A program made the position numbers and the translations under genes. Under the pieces are notes generated by a model. It was not told the DNA's origin. It did no database searches and worked only from the letters and a program-made list of their open reading frames with translations. 16,408 nt of DNA from assembly GCA_964495465.1 (NCBI GenBank), contig CAZBWE010000053.1, positions 1-16,408 of the forward strand, written 5' to 3'. The DNA is from CAZBWE01 sp964495465 (GTDB taxonomy: Bacteria > Planctomycetota > Phycisphaerae > Sedimentisphaerales > Anaerobacaceae). Positions 6,225-13,661 of the stretch are shown here, piece after piece. Within the stretch, counting starts at the first letter, position 1. Each line of letters starts with the position of its first letter.

Positions 6225-8073
6225 AGTTATCAGCAGAGGTTGTTGTTCCTTTCTGTTGCATTTGCTGCATTTTTTGCTGTTGCATCATCTGAAACATCCC
6301 CATCATTTCCATTAAATGTTCTTTCGGCAGAGCAATTTCAGATGTCATTTTTCCGTTAGCAATATTAGCGGTAAATGCGATATTGCTTTTGGTGGGAATA
6401 TCCATCTGTGGTATAGGCATAGGCATAATAGCACTAATGACTTGAAAGTACCGTAAAAAATTATATGTACCTAAAAAATCCGCTTTGTCTGCTTCTGGAA
6501 TCAGTGATAAGGATGCTTTCATTTCACCAGACAATTCCTTTGGGCCGCCGGCTTTTACCTGGTCAATAAGCTCGTGTATAGCTGAATCTACATCACCGCC
6601 TATAACGCAGACACAAAGTCCGTCAGTTACAGCCCATCGATAATCGAATCCATCTCCGTACATGGCATTTATCATTTGTGCCTGAGGAGAATTTGGTTCG
6701 TTCGGTTTCATAACGAGCTTTGCCGAGTCTATTGAAACACCTTTATAATTCTCAACGTTCCGCTTTGTCGTAAAGCTCATTTCAAAGCCCAAACTCTTAT
6801 AAAAGTCAGGAATAAAACCTGTGTTCATCGTCTGCATACCATCTTCGATGAGTTGGCTGAATTTTTCCTTATCCTTAACCTCTACGATATACTTACCTCT
6901 GAAAGGCGGCTTATTTGTCATATCTACCGAAAACGAAGCTGCCACCGAATTACCGACAGCATCCGGTGCAGCTTCTGCAAGGGCCTTAAGTTTTGCTATT
7001 TCCTCAGCGGGCATACTCTCACCCATCGTAGCTATCATTAAATCAACACCCTTGGCATTCAGCTTCCAGAAAGGTGTGTTCAATTTGCCGGCGAAGTTCA
7101 TCACCGCACCGTCTTCGAGGTAACCCAGGAGCTTATTTTCCTGACCCGCTGAGGCATCGGCGACAAGTATATTCGCCATATCTGTTCCGGGCAGCGCCGA
7201 AATACTAATAGCCATATTACACACATTCGGTTCCGGCCTGACAGTTAAACTCAAGTATTTTGTCTCTTTCATCAGCGTCTCAAAAAAAGCTGCATACATA
7301 TTCATTATGCTTGCTATTGCCTCTGGGTTCGGCTGCTTACTCGGTTGTTTCATCACCTTTTTCATTTCTTCGATTTTGCCGAAGATAAGAGGGCCGAAGA
7401 CCTTCGAGACTAACTGAACATTTCCAAAGGTCCAGAGCGGCTCTTTCGTAGCCCTATTTGCCTCATCGGTGTCGAGAACACCGGCTAATCCTTTTGCTTC
7501 AGCAGCAGAGAGCGATTTCGCATTCGCGGCGAAGGTGCTATACTCGGCTTTAGCTATAAGGGCGTAGTTTCCGACCTGCTTAATTAACAATCCACCGAGT
7601 TTGCCACTTGTAAATTTTGATATTCCGTTTGCATCCGGTGGGCTTAGATTAGGGTCGCTATCTATGAACTGTTTATAATCCGTAACGGGCGCAAGAAAGC
7701 CGATGAACATATCTGATGGTTTTGGCTCCGTTGGTTGTTCTCCGGCCGTTGGTACTGCAAATAGTGCAAAATTACCGCTCATATTCAGGCCTGTAAGCTC
7801 GGGATTGCCTGACAGTTTTGCCAACTGACCTTGTACTGTCAACGAGATAAACATAGGCATAGGTGATATGCCGGTCGCAAACTGGTCTATCTGACTGAGA
7901 CTGTTCTCAAGATTGTTCACACGGACGCAAAACATACTCTCGGTTGGAAGCATCTTAAGCAGCTTATCGGTATCCGCCTTTGTTGAAATTTCCGCCTTGA
8001 CGGCTGAAGTAAGAATAAGGAAAATTAACAGGGTTGCTGAAACTATACTTTTTGAATGTTTTAAATTACTCAC
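6223..8073 (-). CDS. Large secreted protein of unknown function with a Met/Gln-rich tail
   Basis: From the chosen GTG at 8073 the protein is 616 residues. It has a signal peptide (SNLKHSK, a hydrophobic run, then AVKAE) and is probably exported. The mature part begins LLKMLPTESMFCVRVNNLEN and lacks a catalytic motif I recognise; the opening resembles DUF3352-type proteins, but this is a guess. The C-terminus is rich in Met and Gln (MEMMGMFQMMQQQKMQQM). The frame also opens at an ATG at 8088, but the GGAGG at 8086-8082 sits inside that start. It is 8 nt before the GTG, and the extended -10 would put the transcription start at about 8088, so GTG is preferred. It follows the ABC operon on the same strand after a 268-bp gap. 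Confidence 0.75.
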   Translation of the reverse strand: MSNLKHSKSIVSATLLIFLILTSAVKAEISTKADTDKLLKMLPTESMFCVRVNNLENSLSQIDQFATGISPMPMFISLTVQGQLAKLSGNPELTGLNMSGNFALFAVPTAGEQPTEPKPSDMFIGFLAPVTDYKQFIDSDPNLSPPDANGISKFTSGKLGGLLIKQVGNYALIAKAEYSTFAANAKSLSAAEAKGLAGVLDTDEANRATKEPLWTFGNVQLVSKVFGPLIFGKIEEMKKVMKQPSKQPNPEAIASIMNMYAAFFETLMKETKYLSLTVRPEPNVCNMAISISALPGTDMANILVADASAGQENKLLGYLEDGAVMNFAGKLNTPFWKLNAKGVDLMIATMGESMPAEEIAKLKALAEAAPDAVGNSVAASFSVDMTNKPPFRGKYIVEVKDKEKFSQLIEDGMQTMNTGFIPDFYKSLGFEMSFTTKRNVENYKGVSIDSAKLVMKPNEPNSPQAQMINAMYGDGFDYRWAVTDGLCVCVIGGDVDSAIHELIDQVKAGGPKELSGEMKASLSLIPEADKADFLGTYNFLRYFQVISAIMPMPIPQMDIPTKSNIAFTANIANGKMTSEIALPKEHLMEMMGMFQMMQQQKMQQMQQKGTTTSADN

Positions 8074-8094
8074 TTTCTTTACCTCCATAAATTA

Positions 8095-8103
8095 GTTATA
8101 GCA
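8095..8103 (-). promoter_or_regulatory. Extended -10 promoter of the large secreted protein gene
   Basis: On the minus strand this reads TGC-TATAAC with an upstream TT. It matches the motif at the beta-helix and zinc-ribbon genes in 10 bases. Predicted transcription start is near 8088, leaving a short leader that begins with the ribosome site. Confidence 0.45.
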
Positions 8104-8340
8104 AATCGTTTTTTGTGAATCTTAAAGCAATAGTATAAGCTGTCCTTTTAGACTTTAACAGTAAAAACTCTTCGTCAAATGCAGGGCTAAACAGAAATAT
8201 TTGGGCAAGAAACTATTGTTCTTAATTGGCTTTAGTGTCCGACGATTAGCTGTCTTTTTGTGAGGATATATCCTTTCGGCACCTTGGACAAATCTCTTTG
8301 TGTAACACAGTTTAATGTGTGAAATCCGGATTTAAGTACT
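8104..8340. other. Intergenic region between the secreted protein and DUF4340 genes
   Basis: I see no gene or clear terminator here. Two perfect 12-bp palindromes are present, AGGATATATCCT (8263-8274) and AAATCCGGATTT (8322-8333), the latter 8 nt past the DUF4340 stop. Palindromes of this size are expected a few times by chance in a window of this length, so I attach no function. Confidence 0.5.
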
Positions 8341-9501
8341 TTACTGTTCGGGCTTTACAGAGTTGGCATCTTTAATGTTTAAAGAATCAATCAGTTCATC
8401 AATTCCAACAGAATTGGGTTCTTCCGGAATTTCTGTTTCCTTCGCAGAGTCATCGTCTTCGAGTAGGTCCGAAAGCTCCTTTGTCATATTCTTAGCATTC
8501 CACTGAGGGATTTTGTAAATCCAACCCTTATGTTTAACGGAGAAATCCTTTGCAGTTTCCCAGGCGAGGAGCTTGGCCTCTTTTTCCTTCAGTTGCTCAT
8601 CCGTCTCATCCTTTGTTGGTCTTTCAACGGTATCTGTGAAGTCTGCATCGCAGATTATATAGGTTTCATCATTTTTCCGGGCGATGTCTATAGTATAAAC
8701 GGTTGTGTTTTTCAGCCGGCACACATATTTCCTGTTGAAGAGCAGGCCGGACGTTGTTTTCCTGACATCATCGAACCTGAAATTTGCCAGGGCTGTAAAA
8801 ACATTTTTGCTTTCGTTGGCTTTTAACTTCTTTCCTACAGGGATATTCTCCAGCATCATTTCTTTGCTGTTAGGGTCTGCTTTGAGTGTATATTCACCGC
8901 TCGATGAAGCGACCGTTACCGACTCAATATCTTCGAATTTGCAGGATATAAGCTTTTGCTCGATATAATCCATTACATCACTGCTAAAGAACGGAACATT
9001 CTGGGCGAGGTAAACCTTATCGCTCGATTTCTTGTCGCTCGAAAGAAGTCTTACATAAGTGCCTTCTCCCATCTCTCTTGTTTTTCCCATCACAACCCCT
9101 GCAAGAATCGTAGAATTTGGTTCGGGCGTGAAAAATCTGACAATACCGCGTGCGTTTCCCTCGGCTACATCGAGGTCTTCGTGGTTTGCCGGATTATCGG
9201 TAATAAATTGCGTCCAGCGAATTTCCTGGCACTTTGTGAGCAGATTATTTATTTCGCTTACTTTCGCCGGGTAATTGTCCTTGTTGGTAACGACGAAACG
9301 GGGCCCGACCCGCTTTAAGGTAATAATGTCATCGCCTTTTCCTATAGCGATACTGCCTATACGGTCAGTATTGAGTCCTGTTATAAGATAGCCGGGCGTT
9401 TCCGGCTGTGCCGGCCCGGTGGAAATCTGCGATTGAATCACAGCCAGTATCACCATAACAACCGCAACTATGAAAAGTATTACAAGTTTTCTATCGCTCA
9501 T
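8341..9501 (-). CDS. DUF4340 membrane-anchored protein, partner of the Gld-type ABC system
   Basis: The 386-residue protein has one N-terminal membrane anchor (about 6-25: KLVILFIVAVVMVILAVIQS). A mostly periplasmic beta-rich region follows, then an acidic tail (LEDDDSAKETEIPEEPNS). The start of the soluble part, ITGLNTDRIGSIAIGKGDDIITLKR, and the YPAKVSEINNLL segment match DUF4340, a family commonly found directly after GldG-like auxiliary proteins. Its role is unknown. Position and topology suggest a periplasmic component or substrate-binding part of the exporter; that is inference. It is fourth in the ABC operon, 102 nt after the GldG-like gene, and the gap carries a palindromic repeat. 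Confidence 0.8.
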   Translation of the reverse strand: MSDRKLVILFIVAVVMVILAVIQSQISTGPAQPETPGYLITGLNTDRIGSIAIGKGDDIITLKRVGPRFVVTNKDNYPAKVSEINNLLTKCQEIRWTQFITDNPANHEDLDVAEGNARGIVRFFTPEPNSTILAGVVMGKTREMGEGTYVRLLSSDKKSSDKVYLAQNVPFFSSDVMDYIEQKLISCKFEDIESVTVASSSGEYTLKADPNSKEMMLENIPVGKKLKANESKNVFTALANFRFDDVRKTTSGLLFNRKYVCRLKNTTVYTIDIARKNDETYIICDADFTDTVERPTKDETDEQLKEKEAKLLAWETAKDFSVKHKGWIYKIPQWNAKNMTKELSDLLEDDDSAKETEIPEEPNSVGIDELIDSLNIKDANSVKPEQ

Positions 9502-9528
9502 TTATAAAACTCCCATTTTTTGGTAACC

Positions 9529-9586
9529 GGTAATTGGTGATTGGTAATTAGTAGTAATTTAACCAGTTACTATTTAACCAATTACC
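9529..9586. repeat. Palindromic AT-rich intergenic element inside the ABC operon
   Basis: The outer arms GGTAATTGGT (9529-9538) and ACCAATTACC (9577-9586) are exact complements. The inner arms TAGTAA (9552-9557) and TTACTA (9567-9572) nest within them. The left arm also contains partial direct repeats of ATTGGTAATTA. The element fills most of the 102-nt gap between the GldG-like and DUF4340 genes. It looks like a dispersed intergenic palindrome that could modulate mRNA processing or read-through. Membership of a repeat family needs a genome search. Confidence 0.6.
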
Positions 9587-9603
9587 ATACTTAGGGTCTC
9601 TGT

Positions 9604-11607
9604 TTAAGCATCGCTTGTGTGACTGATATAATGCCTTTTTCTGATACTTCTGCGGATACCCAGTCCCACGGCAATTATCAGGATAAAAGCCGGAGCCGTC
9701 AGCATATTGAAATTGCGAAGGGCGTTGCCCAAATGCTCGGTTCGCTCCCGTCTTTTCAATTTTATTTCATTTAGCTGTCGCTGCGCTTCGAGTTTCTTCA
9801 ATTCCAAATCTCGTTGTTTCTGTAGTATTGTGCTTCCGATGACCTCTGCCTCTTCGCCTTTTGACGAGGCCAAAATAGATTGCAATTCATTTGAGAAGCC
9901 GGCGATTTGAGCGTTTAGTTTTGCTACCTCCTGTTCGGTCTCGGCTTCTGCCTGCTTTTCAATTTCTTCAACAACGGTAAAAGGCCGTCTGAAATTGCCG
10001 CGTGACCTGATTGAGATTAGTTCCGTGGAACCGGTCAAATCCTCGATTGCATTGAGCATTAAAGCGCTATTGTCGCCAAAGACGGCCTTGCCGAATATGG
10101 AAAAATCGCGATATGCCAACATATCGCTTATGAAATCAACATCCGAAAAAACCACCACAGCACAGTCCTTCTCCGCCTGTGTCAAACCTGTGATTTGTTG
10201 TTTGACTTTCCTGGTTTCGTTCGGGTCTTCTGATTCCTGCTCGACTTCGATTTCAATGCCGCCGGGAAAGCTGCTCCTGAAACGACCAGTGACCAGATAA
10301 CCCATCGGCACCTGTCCAATTCCCGGGAAGAATTTGCTCATTAGTTTTGACGGGTCTGGAAACATCAGCTCGAGTGGACTGCTCACTGGAACGGTATTTC
10401 CCTGGCTGGTTGTCATAATAAGCGGCGTTCGCTTAATCTGAATGCCACTTTCTGTCTCATTTGAATCTGCCACTTTCCTTAGTGCACCGGCGAATAGAAA
10501 TTGCACCTGGTTAAGCTCGGCAGTGATAACGTTGTCGCTGTTAAAGCAGCCAGGTCTCAAGCCAAGAAAACCAATAACATTTTCTGCCCGACCATCGCGT
10601 CCAAGAGACGCAGCCAGCATCAGATTTCTGTCACCGACAAAGGTGCTATCAGGCATTTCGAGACCCCAGTTTTTAAGAAGTATATTGAGATTCGAGCTTT
10701 GTGAGGGTAGTGTGCCCGTTTGCATCGCCATTTGATTGGGTCTGTCCACAACACAGTGCGGGTCAACGCATACAATTGTTCTGCCGCCTTTCAAAACGAA
10801 CTGGTCTATTGCAAACAGGGTTTGTTCCGGCAGTTCTTTGGGGTGAATAACCAGCAGGATATCAACGCCGTTTATATCGACAACATCTGTGGGAACGCGA
10901 TTGACCTCGAACTGTCTGCGTAACTGCTCAACGAAAGTCCAGGATTGCGGTAACGGTTGCCCCTGCATACGCCGAAGCTGTGCCATATACCCGCTGATTT
11001 CCTCGCCCATAACAGGCAGTGAGCTTAATATGCCGATTCTCTTCTTTTCCTGGGTGATTGCAGTATCTATCAGATAGCTTATGTCATACTCGACGAAGTT
11101 CTGGCGGTCCGGCGAAAAGAATTTTATCACCTTTTCAACTCCGAAAGGAGTCTGCACAACCAGGCCGAAGAAAAAGCTCTCCTCCTGAGTTATAGGATAC
11201 CGGTCCAGCCCGTATCTCAACGCCTGCACCTCGTCGTTAGAAAAAGGTCTTGGGTCGATTATTTCCAGCTCAATCATTCCTTTTGCCGCGGCGACATATT
11301 CTTCCAGCAGCGCTTTTACGTACTCGTAATAATTGTTGAAGTAGCGAATGGGGTCAGGTGCTTTCAATGTAGCCGTTTTTGCGTAGTAGAGCTTAATTTT
11401 AATCGGCTGTTGAAGTTTAGCCAGGATTGCTTTTGTGCCGTCTGAAAGCGTGTAAAGCTTCTGGTCGGTTATATCAATCTTCAATGACCTGCCGATGTTC
11501 TGGCAGATGCTGATTGCGCTGAAAGTAATCACCAAAACACAAACCGCACCAATAATCACTTTTATTGTTCGACTCAAACCGTGAGAAATTTGCTGCTTTT
11601 CTGCCAT
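9604..11607 (-). CDS. GldG-like ABC transporter auxiliary protein with C-terminal coiled coil
   Basis: This 667-residue protein has a membrane anchor at about 16-36 and then KIDITDQKLYTLSDGTKAIL, the hallmark opening of the Gldg/ABC_transp_aux family. A long extracytoplasmic region follows with VDILLVIHPKEL and an IVCVDPHCVVD segment. A predicted coiled coil (about 548-625, rich in E, K, Q) precedes a second membrane helix (about 633-650) and a basic tail. In Bacteroidetes, GldG acts with GldA and GldF in gliding; here it more likely forms part of a general export complex. The ribosome site AGGAG lies 11 nt before the ATG. It is third in the operon, 45 nt after the permease. Confidence 0.86.
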   Translation of the reverse strand: MAEKQQISHGLSRTIKVIIGAVCVLVITFSAISICQNIGRSLKIDITDQKLYTLSDGTKAILAKLQQPIKIKLYYAKTATLKAPDPIRYFNNYYEYVKALLEEYVAAAKGMIELEIIDPRPFSNDEVQALRYGLDRYPITQEESFFFGLVVQTPFGVEKVIKFFSPDRQNFVEYDISYLIDTAITQEKKRIGILSSLPVMGEEISGYMAQLRRMQGQPLPQSWTFVEQLRRQFEVNRVPTDVVDINGVDILLVIHPKELPEQTLFAIDQFVLKGGRTIVCVDPHCVVDRPNQMAMQTGTLPSQSSNLNILLKNWGLEMPDSTFVGDRNLMLAASLGRDGRAENVIGFLGLRPGCFNSDNVITAELNQVQFLFAGALRKVADSNETESGIQIKRTPLIMTTSQGNTVPVSSPLELMFPDPSKLMSKFFPGIGQVPMGYLVTGRFRSSFPGGIEIEVEQESEDPNETRKVKQQITGLTQAEKDCAVVVFSDVDFISDMLAYRDFSIFGKAVFGDNSALMLNAIEDLTGSTELISIRSRGNFRRPFTVVEEIEKQAEAETEQEVAKLNAQIAGFSNELQSILASSKGEEAEVIGSTILQKQRDLELKKLEAQRQLNEIKLKRRERTEHLGNALRNFNMLTAPAFILIIAVGLGIRRSIRKRHYISHTSDA

Positions 11608-11652
11608 ATTATATATAGCTCCTTATCTTTGTAAGATTTCTAACGGCGTTCA

Positions 11653-12384
11653 TTAGCCGGCCTTTGTTCGGTTCAGAACAATACTGCTCGCAACAATCCA
11701 TCCGATAATCAGCAGCACAAAGTAACTGACGTCCTTAAACTCCAGCACACCCTTCTGGATAGACTCAAAGTGTGTCTGAAAGCTCATATTCTCTATTGCC
11801 GAGACCAGCCCTGTAGGTAAAAAAGTTGAAAAATAGCTTAGCGTAGTCGGCATCCCCGCAAAGACAAGTATTGCACATGCTACCACCGAAAGGACAAAAC
11901 TTATTACCTGGTTTTTGCTTACTGCCGAAAAAAAACAGCCGATAGCAAGGAATCCTCCCGCCGTCAATAAGCTGCCTATGTATCCGGTAATTATTAAACC
12001 GATATCGGGTTCGCCGAGATAGCAGACGGTAATCACCATAGGGAAAGTCAGCGATAACGCAATTGCAATGAAAAGCCAGGCGGCGAAGAACTTCCCCAAA
12101 ACCGCCTGTGTTATTGTAACAGGCAAAGTAAACAATATCTCTATGGAGCCGGTCTTGCGCTCTTCGGCCCATAGACGCATCGCTGCCGATGGAACCATAA
12201 ATACGAACAGAAGAGGCATATTCAGAAAAAACGCACGCATATCTGCCTGCCGCATTTCAAAAAAGCCCTCCTTAAATGTTAAATATCCCGAGAAAAACAG
12301 AAAAATAACAAGAAATACGTATGCAAGAGGGGTTGTAAAGTAGCTTTTAAGCTCTCTTTTGAAAACAGAAAGAAAACTATTCAT
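11653..12384 (-). CDS. ABC-2 family permease, GldF/NosY-like
   Basis: The 243-residue protein has about six membrane segments. It opens with FLSVFKRELKSYFTTPLAYV, the amphipathic N-terminus of ABC-2 permeases. The cytoplasmic loop MRLWAEERKTGSIEILFTLP, between helices 2 and 3, is the classic E-E-R-x-x-G-S/T coupling motif of GldF-type permeases. It should form the membrane pore with the ATPase just upstream, which starts the operon and ends 30 nt before it. The ribosome site AGGAG is 10 nt upstream of the ATG. The substrate is unknown. The family is shared with copper/nitrous-oxide (NosY) and gliding systems, but neither nos nor gliding genes are nearby. Confidence 0.87.
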   Translation of the reverse strand: MNSFLSVFKRELKSYFTTPLAYVFLVIFLFFSGYLTFKEGFFEMRQADMRAFFLNMPLLFVFMVPSAAMRLWAEERKTGSIEILFTLPVTITQAVLGKFFAAWLFIAIALSLTFPMVITVCYLGEPDIGLIITGYIGSLLTAGGFLAIGCFFSAVSKNQVISFVLSVVACAILVFAGMPTTLSYFSTFLPTGLVSAIENMSFQTHFESIQKGVLEFKDVSYFVLLIIGWIVASSIVLNRTKAG

Positions 12385-12414
12385 TTTTTTTGCGCTCCTG
12401 ACCTGGTCAATCCA

Positions 12415-13131
12415 CTATCGACCTTTTTTGGTAATCTTGCGAAAGACTTCATCGAGACTGCATTTGTACCTGTCCTTCAGTTCCTGTGGTGTCGAATCTG
12501 CCAATATCCTGCCTCTGGAAATGATTATTGTTCTTGAGCAGATGGCCTCTACTTCTTCGAGTATGTGGGTCGAGATAATGATACACTTATCCTTCGACAT
12601 CTTATTTATAAGCAGTCTCACTTCATATTTCTGATTGGGGTCCAGGCCATCTGTGGGTTCGTCAAGAATAAGCACATCCGGGTCGTGAATTAATGCCTGG
12701 GCCAGCCCGACACGCCGCATATATCCTTTTGACAGTGTTTCTATTGTTTGATGATAGACGGAATCGATGGAGCACATCGGGACAATACGGTCAAGTGCCC
12801 GCTTTCGGTCCTTTCCCTTAATCTGTCTGACATCGCAGATAAAATTCAAAAATCCTCCCACGGTCATTTCGTTGTAAGCGGGCGAGTTTTCCGCCAGGTA
12901 TCCGAGTGAACGCCTGACTTCGACGGGATTTTGCAGAATGTCGTATCCACACACAGTAGCTGTCCCGCTGTCAGGCGTAAGAAAGCACGCCAACATTCTC
13001 ATCGCGGTGGTTTTGCCTGCTCCGTTAGGCCCAAGAAGGCCGAGGACCTGCCCCTTTTCTGCATTGAATGATATACCGTCAACCGCTGTGATTGGCCCGA
13101 AACTCCGCCTAAGCTCTTTTACTTCTATCAT
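12415..13131 (-). CDS. ABC transporter ATP-binding protein, GldA-type
   Basis: The 238-residue ATPase has a full set of motifs: Walker A GPNGAGKTT (34-42), a signature LSKGYMRRVGLAQAL (133-147), Walker B VLILDEPTDGLDP (153-165) and the H-loop STH (H189). LSKGY instead of LSGGQ, and YLAENSPAY at the Q-loop, are typical of the GldA/NatA-like branch that pairs with ABC-2 permeases. It powers the exporter encoded by the next two genes. A GTG at 13143 would add four residues, but GGAG overlaps that codon and lies 6 nt before the ATG at 13131, so ATG is the likely start. It is the first gene of the four-gene operon. Confidence 0.92.
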   Translation of the reverse strand: MIEVKELRRSFGPITAVDGISFNAEKGQVLGLLGPNGAGKTTAMRMLACFLTPDSGTATVCGYDILQNPVEVRRSLGYLAENSPAYNEMTVGGFLNFICDVRQIKGKDRKRALDRIVPMCSIDSVYHQTIETLSKGYMRRVGLAQALIHDPDVLILDEPTDGLDPNQKYEVRLLINKMSKDKCIIISTHILEEVEAICSRTIIISRGRILADSTPQELKDRYKCSLDEVFRKITKKGR

Positions 13132-13163
13132 ATCAATCTCCACAAAACCATAACAGAACCCAT

Positions 13164-13192
13164 ATAATGGGGTGTCGTAGTATTTTTGTAAA
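13164..13192 (-). promoter_or_regulatory. Promoter of the ABC export operon
   Basis: On the minus strand TTTACA (13192-13187) and CATTAT (13169-13164) are exactly 17 bp apart. The predicted start is near 13157, leaving a ~26-nt leader to the ATG at 13131. A small inverted repeat, CCCAT/ATGGG, covers the -10 and could be an operator. Confidence 0.45.
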
Positions 13193-13431
13193 AAACTTTA
13201 ATTTAATGACACTATAAGCTTGATGTATTAGCAGTTATAAATTTACCCAAAATTTTTTGATAGTCAACCCCATTAGAGACTATTTTTCTCACCTGCTTGG
13301 ATCTATTTTTAACCGTTAAATGTAATTTAGGAGAAGATAATTCTCTAATTGGGTCAATACCTGCTGCCGGATTATTTTGTTCGGAACAAATCATTACAAA
13401 GACCGAAATTGCAATAAGCGGGGCAGTGGAA

Positions 13432-13464
13432 CCGGCGGAACGCCGGATGTATTTGCCTGCAGGC
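13432..13464. repeat. Two adjacent GC-rich palindromes
   Basis: CCGGCG and CGCCGG flank a GAA spacer (13432-13446). Eight nt later comes the perfect 10-bp palindrome GCCTGCAGGC (13455-13464). They stand out in an otherwise AT-rich intergenic region, 47 nt upstream of the propeller gene's -35. They could be a regulator site or part of an interspersed repeat. Confidence 0.55.
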
Positions 13465-13510
13465 GCAAGAAAACAGTTTTAGAGTTTGTAATAAAACTAC
13501 CGCAAATCTC

Positions 13511-13539
13511 TTGACATTTTTCACCTAATTTGATACAAT
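13511..13539 (+). promoter_or_regulatory. Sigma70 promoter of the propeller gene
   Basis: A perfect TTGACA (13511-13516) and TACAAT (13534-13539, five of six) are separated by exactly 17 bp. Transcription should start near 13546, giving a leader of about 115 nt before the ATG. Confidence 0.7.
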
Positions 13540-13661
13540 TTTCATATTAAGGCAAGGGTGCTGAGAAAGCTTTTGTCCCATTCTTAACCGGCTTTCCCGT
13601 CGAAAACAGGATTTTCATATTTGCGGTTGTCGTTTATTCACACGAGCCGAGGATGTTAATT

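Larger units (their letters stand above)
13144..13661. other. Divergent intergenic region between the ABC operon and the propeller gene
   Basis: It holds the operon promoter on the minus strand, a GC-rich palindromic patch (13432-13464), a strong plus-strand promoter (13511-13539) and a ~115-nt leader before the propeller gene. A minus-strand frame stays open from about 13484 to 13212 and includes a hydrophobic stretch (PLIAISVFVMIC), but it has no good start before an ATG at 13394. I treat it as a possible remnant, not a gene. The leader 13546-13650 has GAAAGC/GCTTTC arms and no riboswitch I can name. Confidence 0.5.

Noticed and set aside
8263..8333. Two 12-bp perfect palindromes as operator sites
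   Set aside because: Several 12-bp palindromes are expected by chance in 16 kb, and neither lies at a promoter I can identify.
13212..13482. Two short overlapping frames (60 and 61 codons) on opposite strands
   Set aside because: Neither has a convincing ribosome site or recognisable protein. The minus frame has a hydrophobic stretch upstream of its only ATG, which is more consistent with a remnant than a gene.
13546..13650. TPP riboswitch in the propeller gene leader
   Set aside because: GGGTGCTGAGAAAGC resembles the 5' half of a THI-box, but the second half of the motif is missing, and the downstream gene has nothing to do with thiamine.
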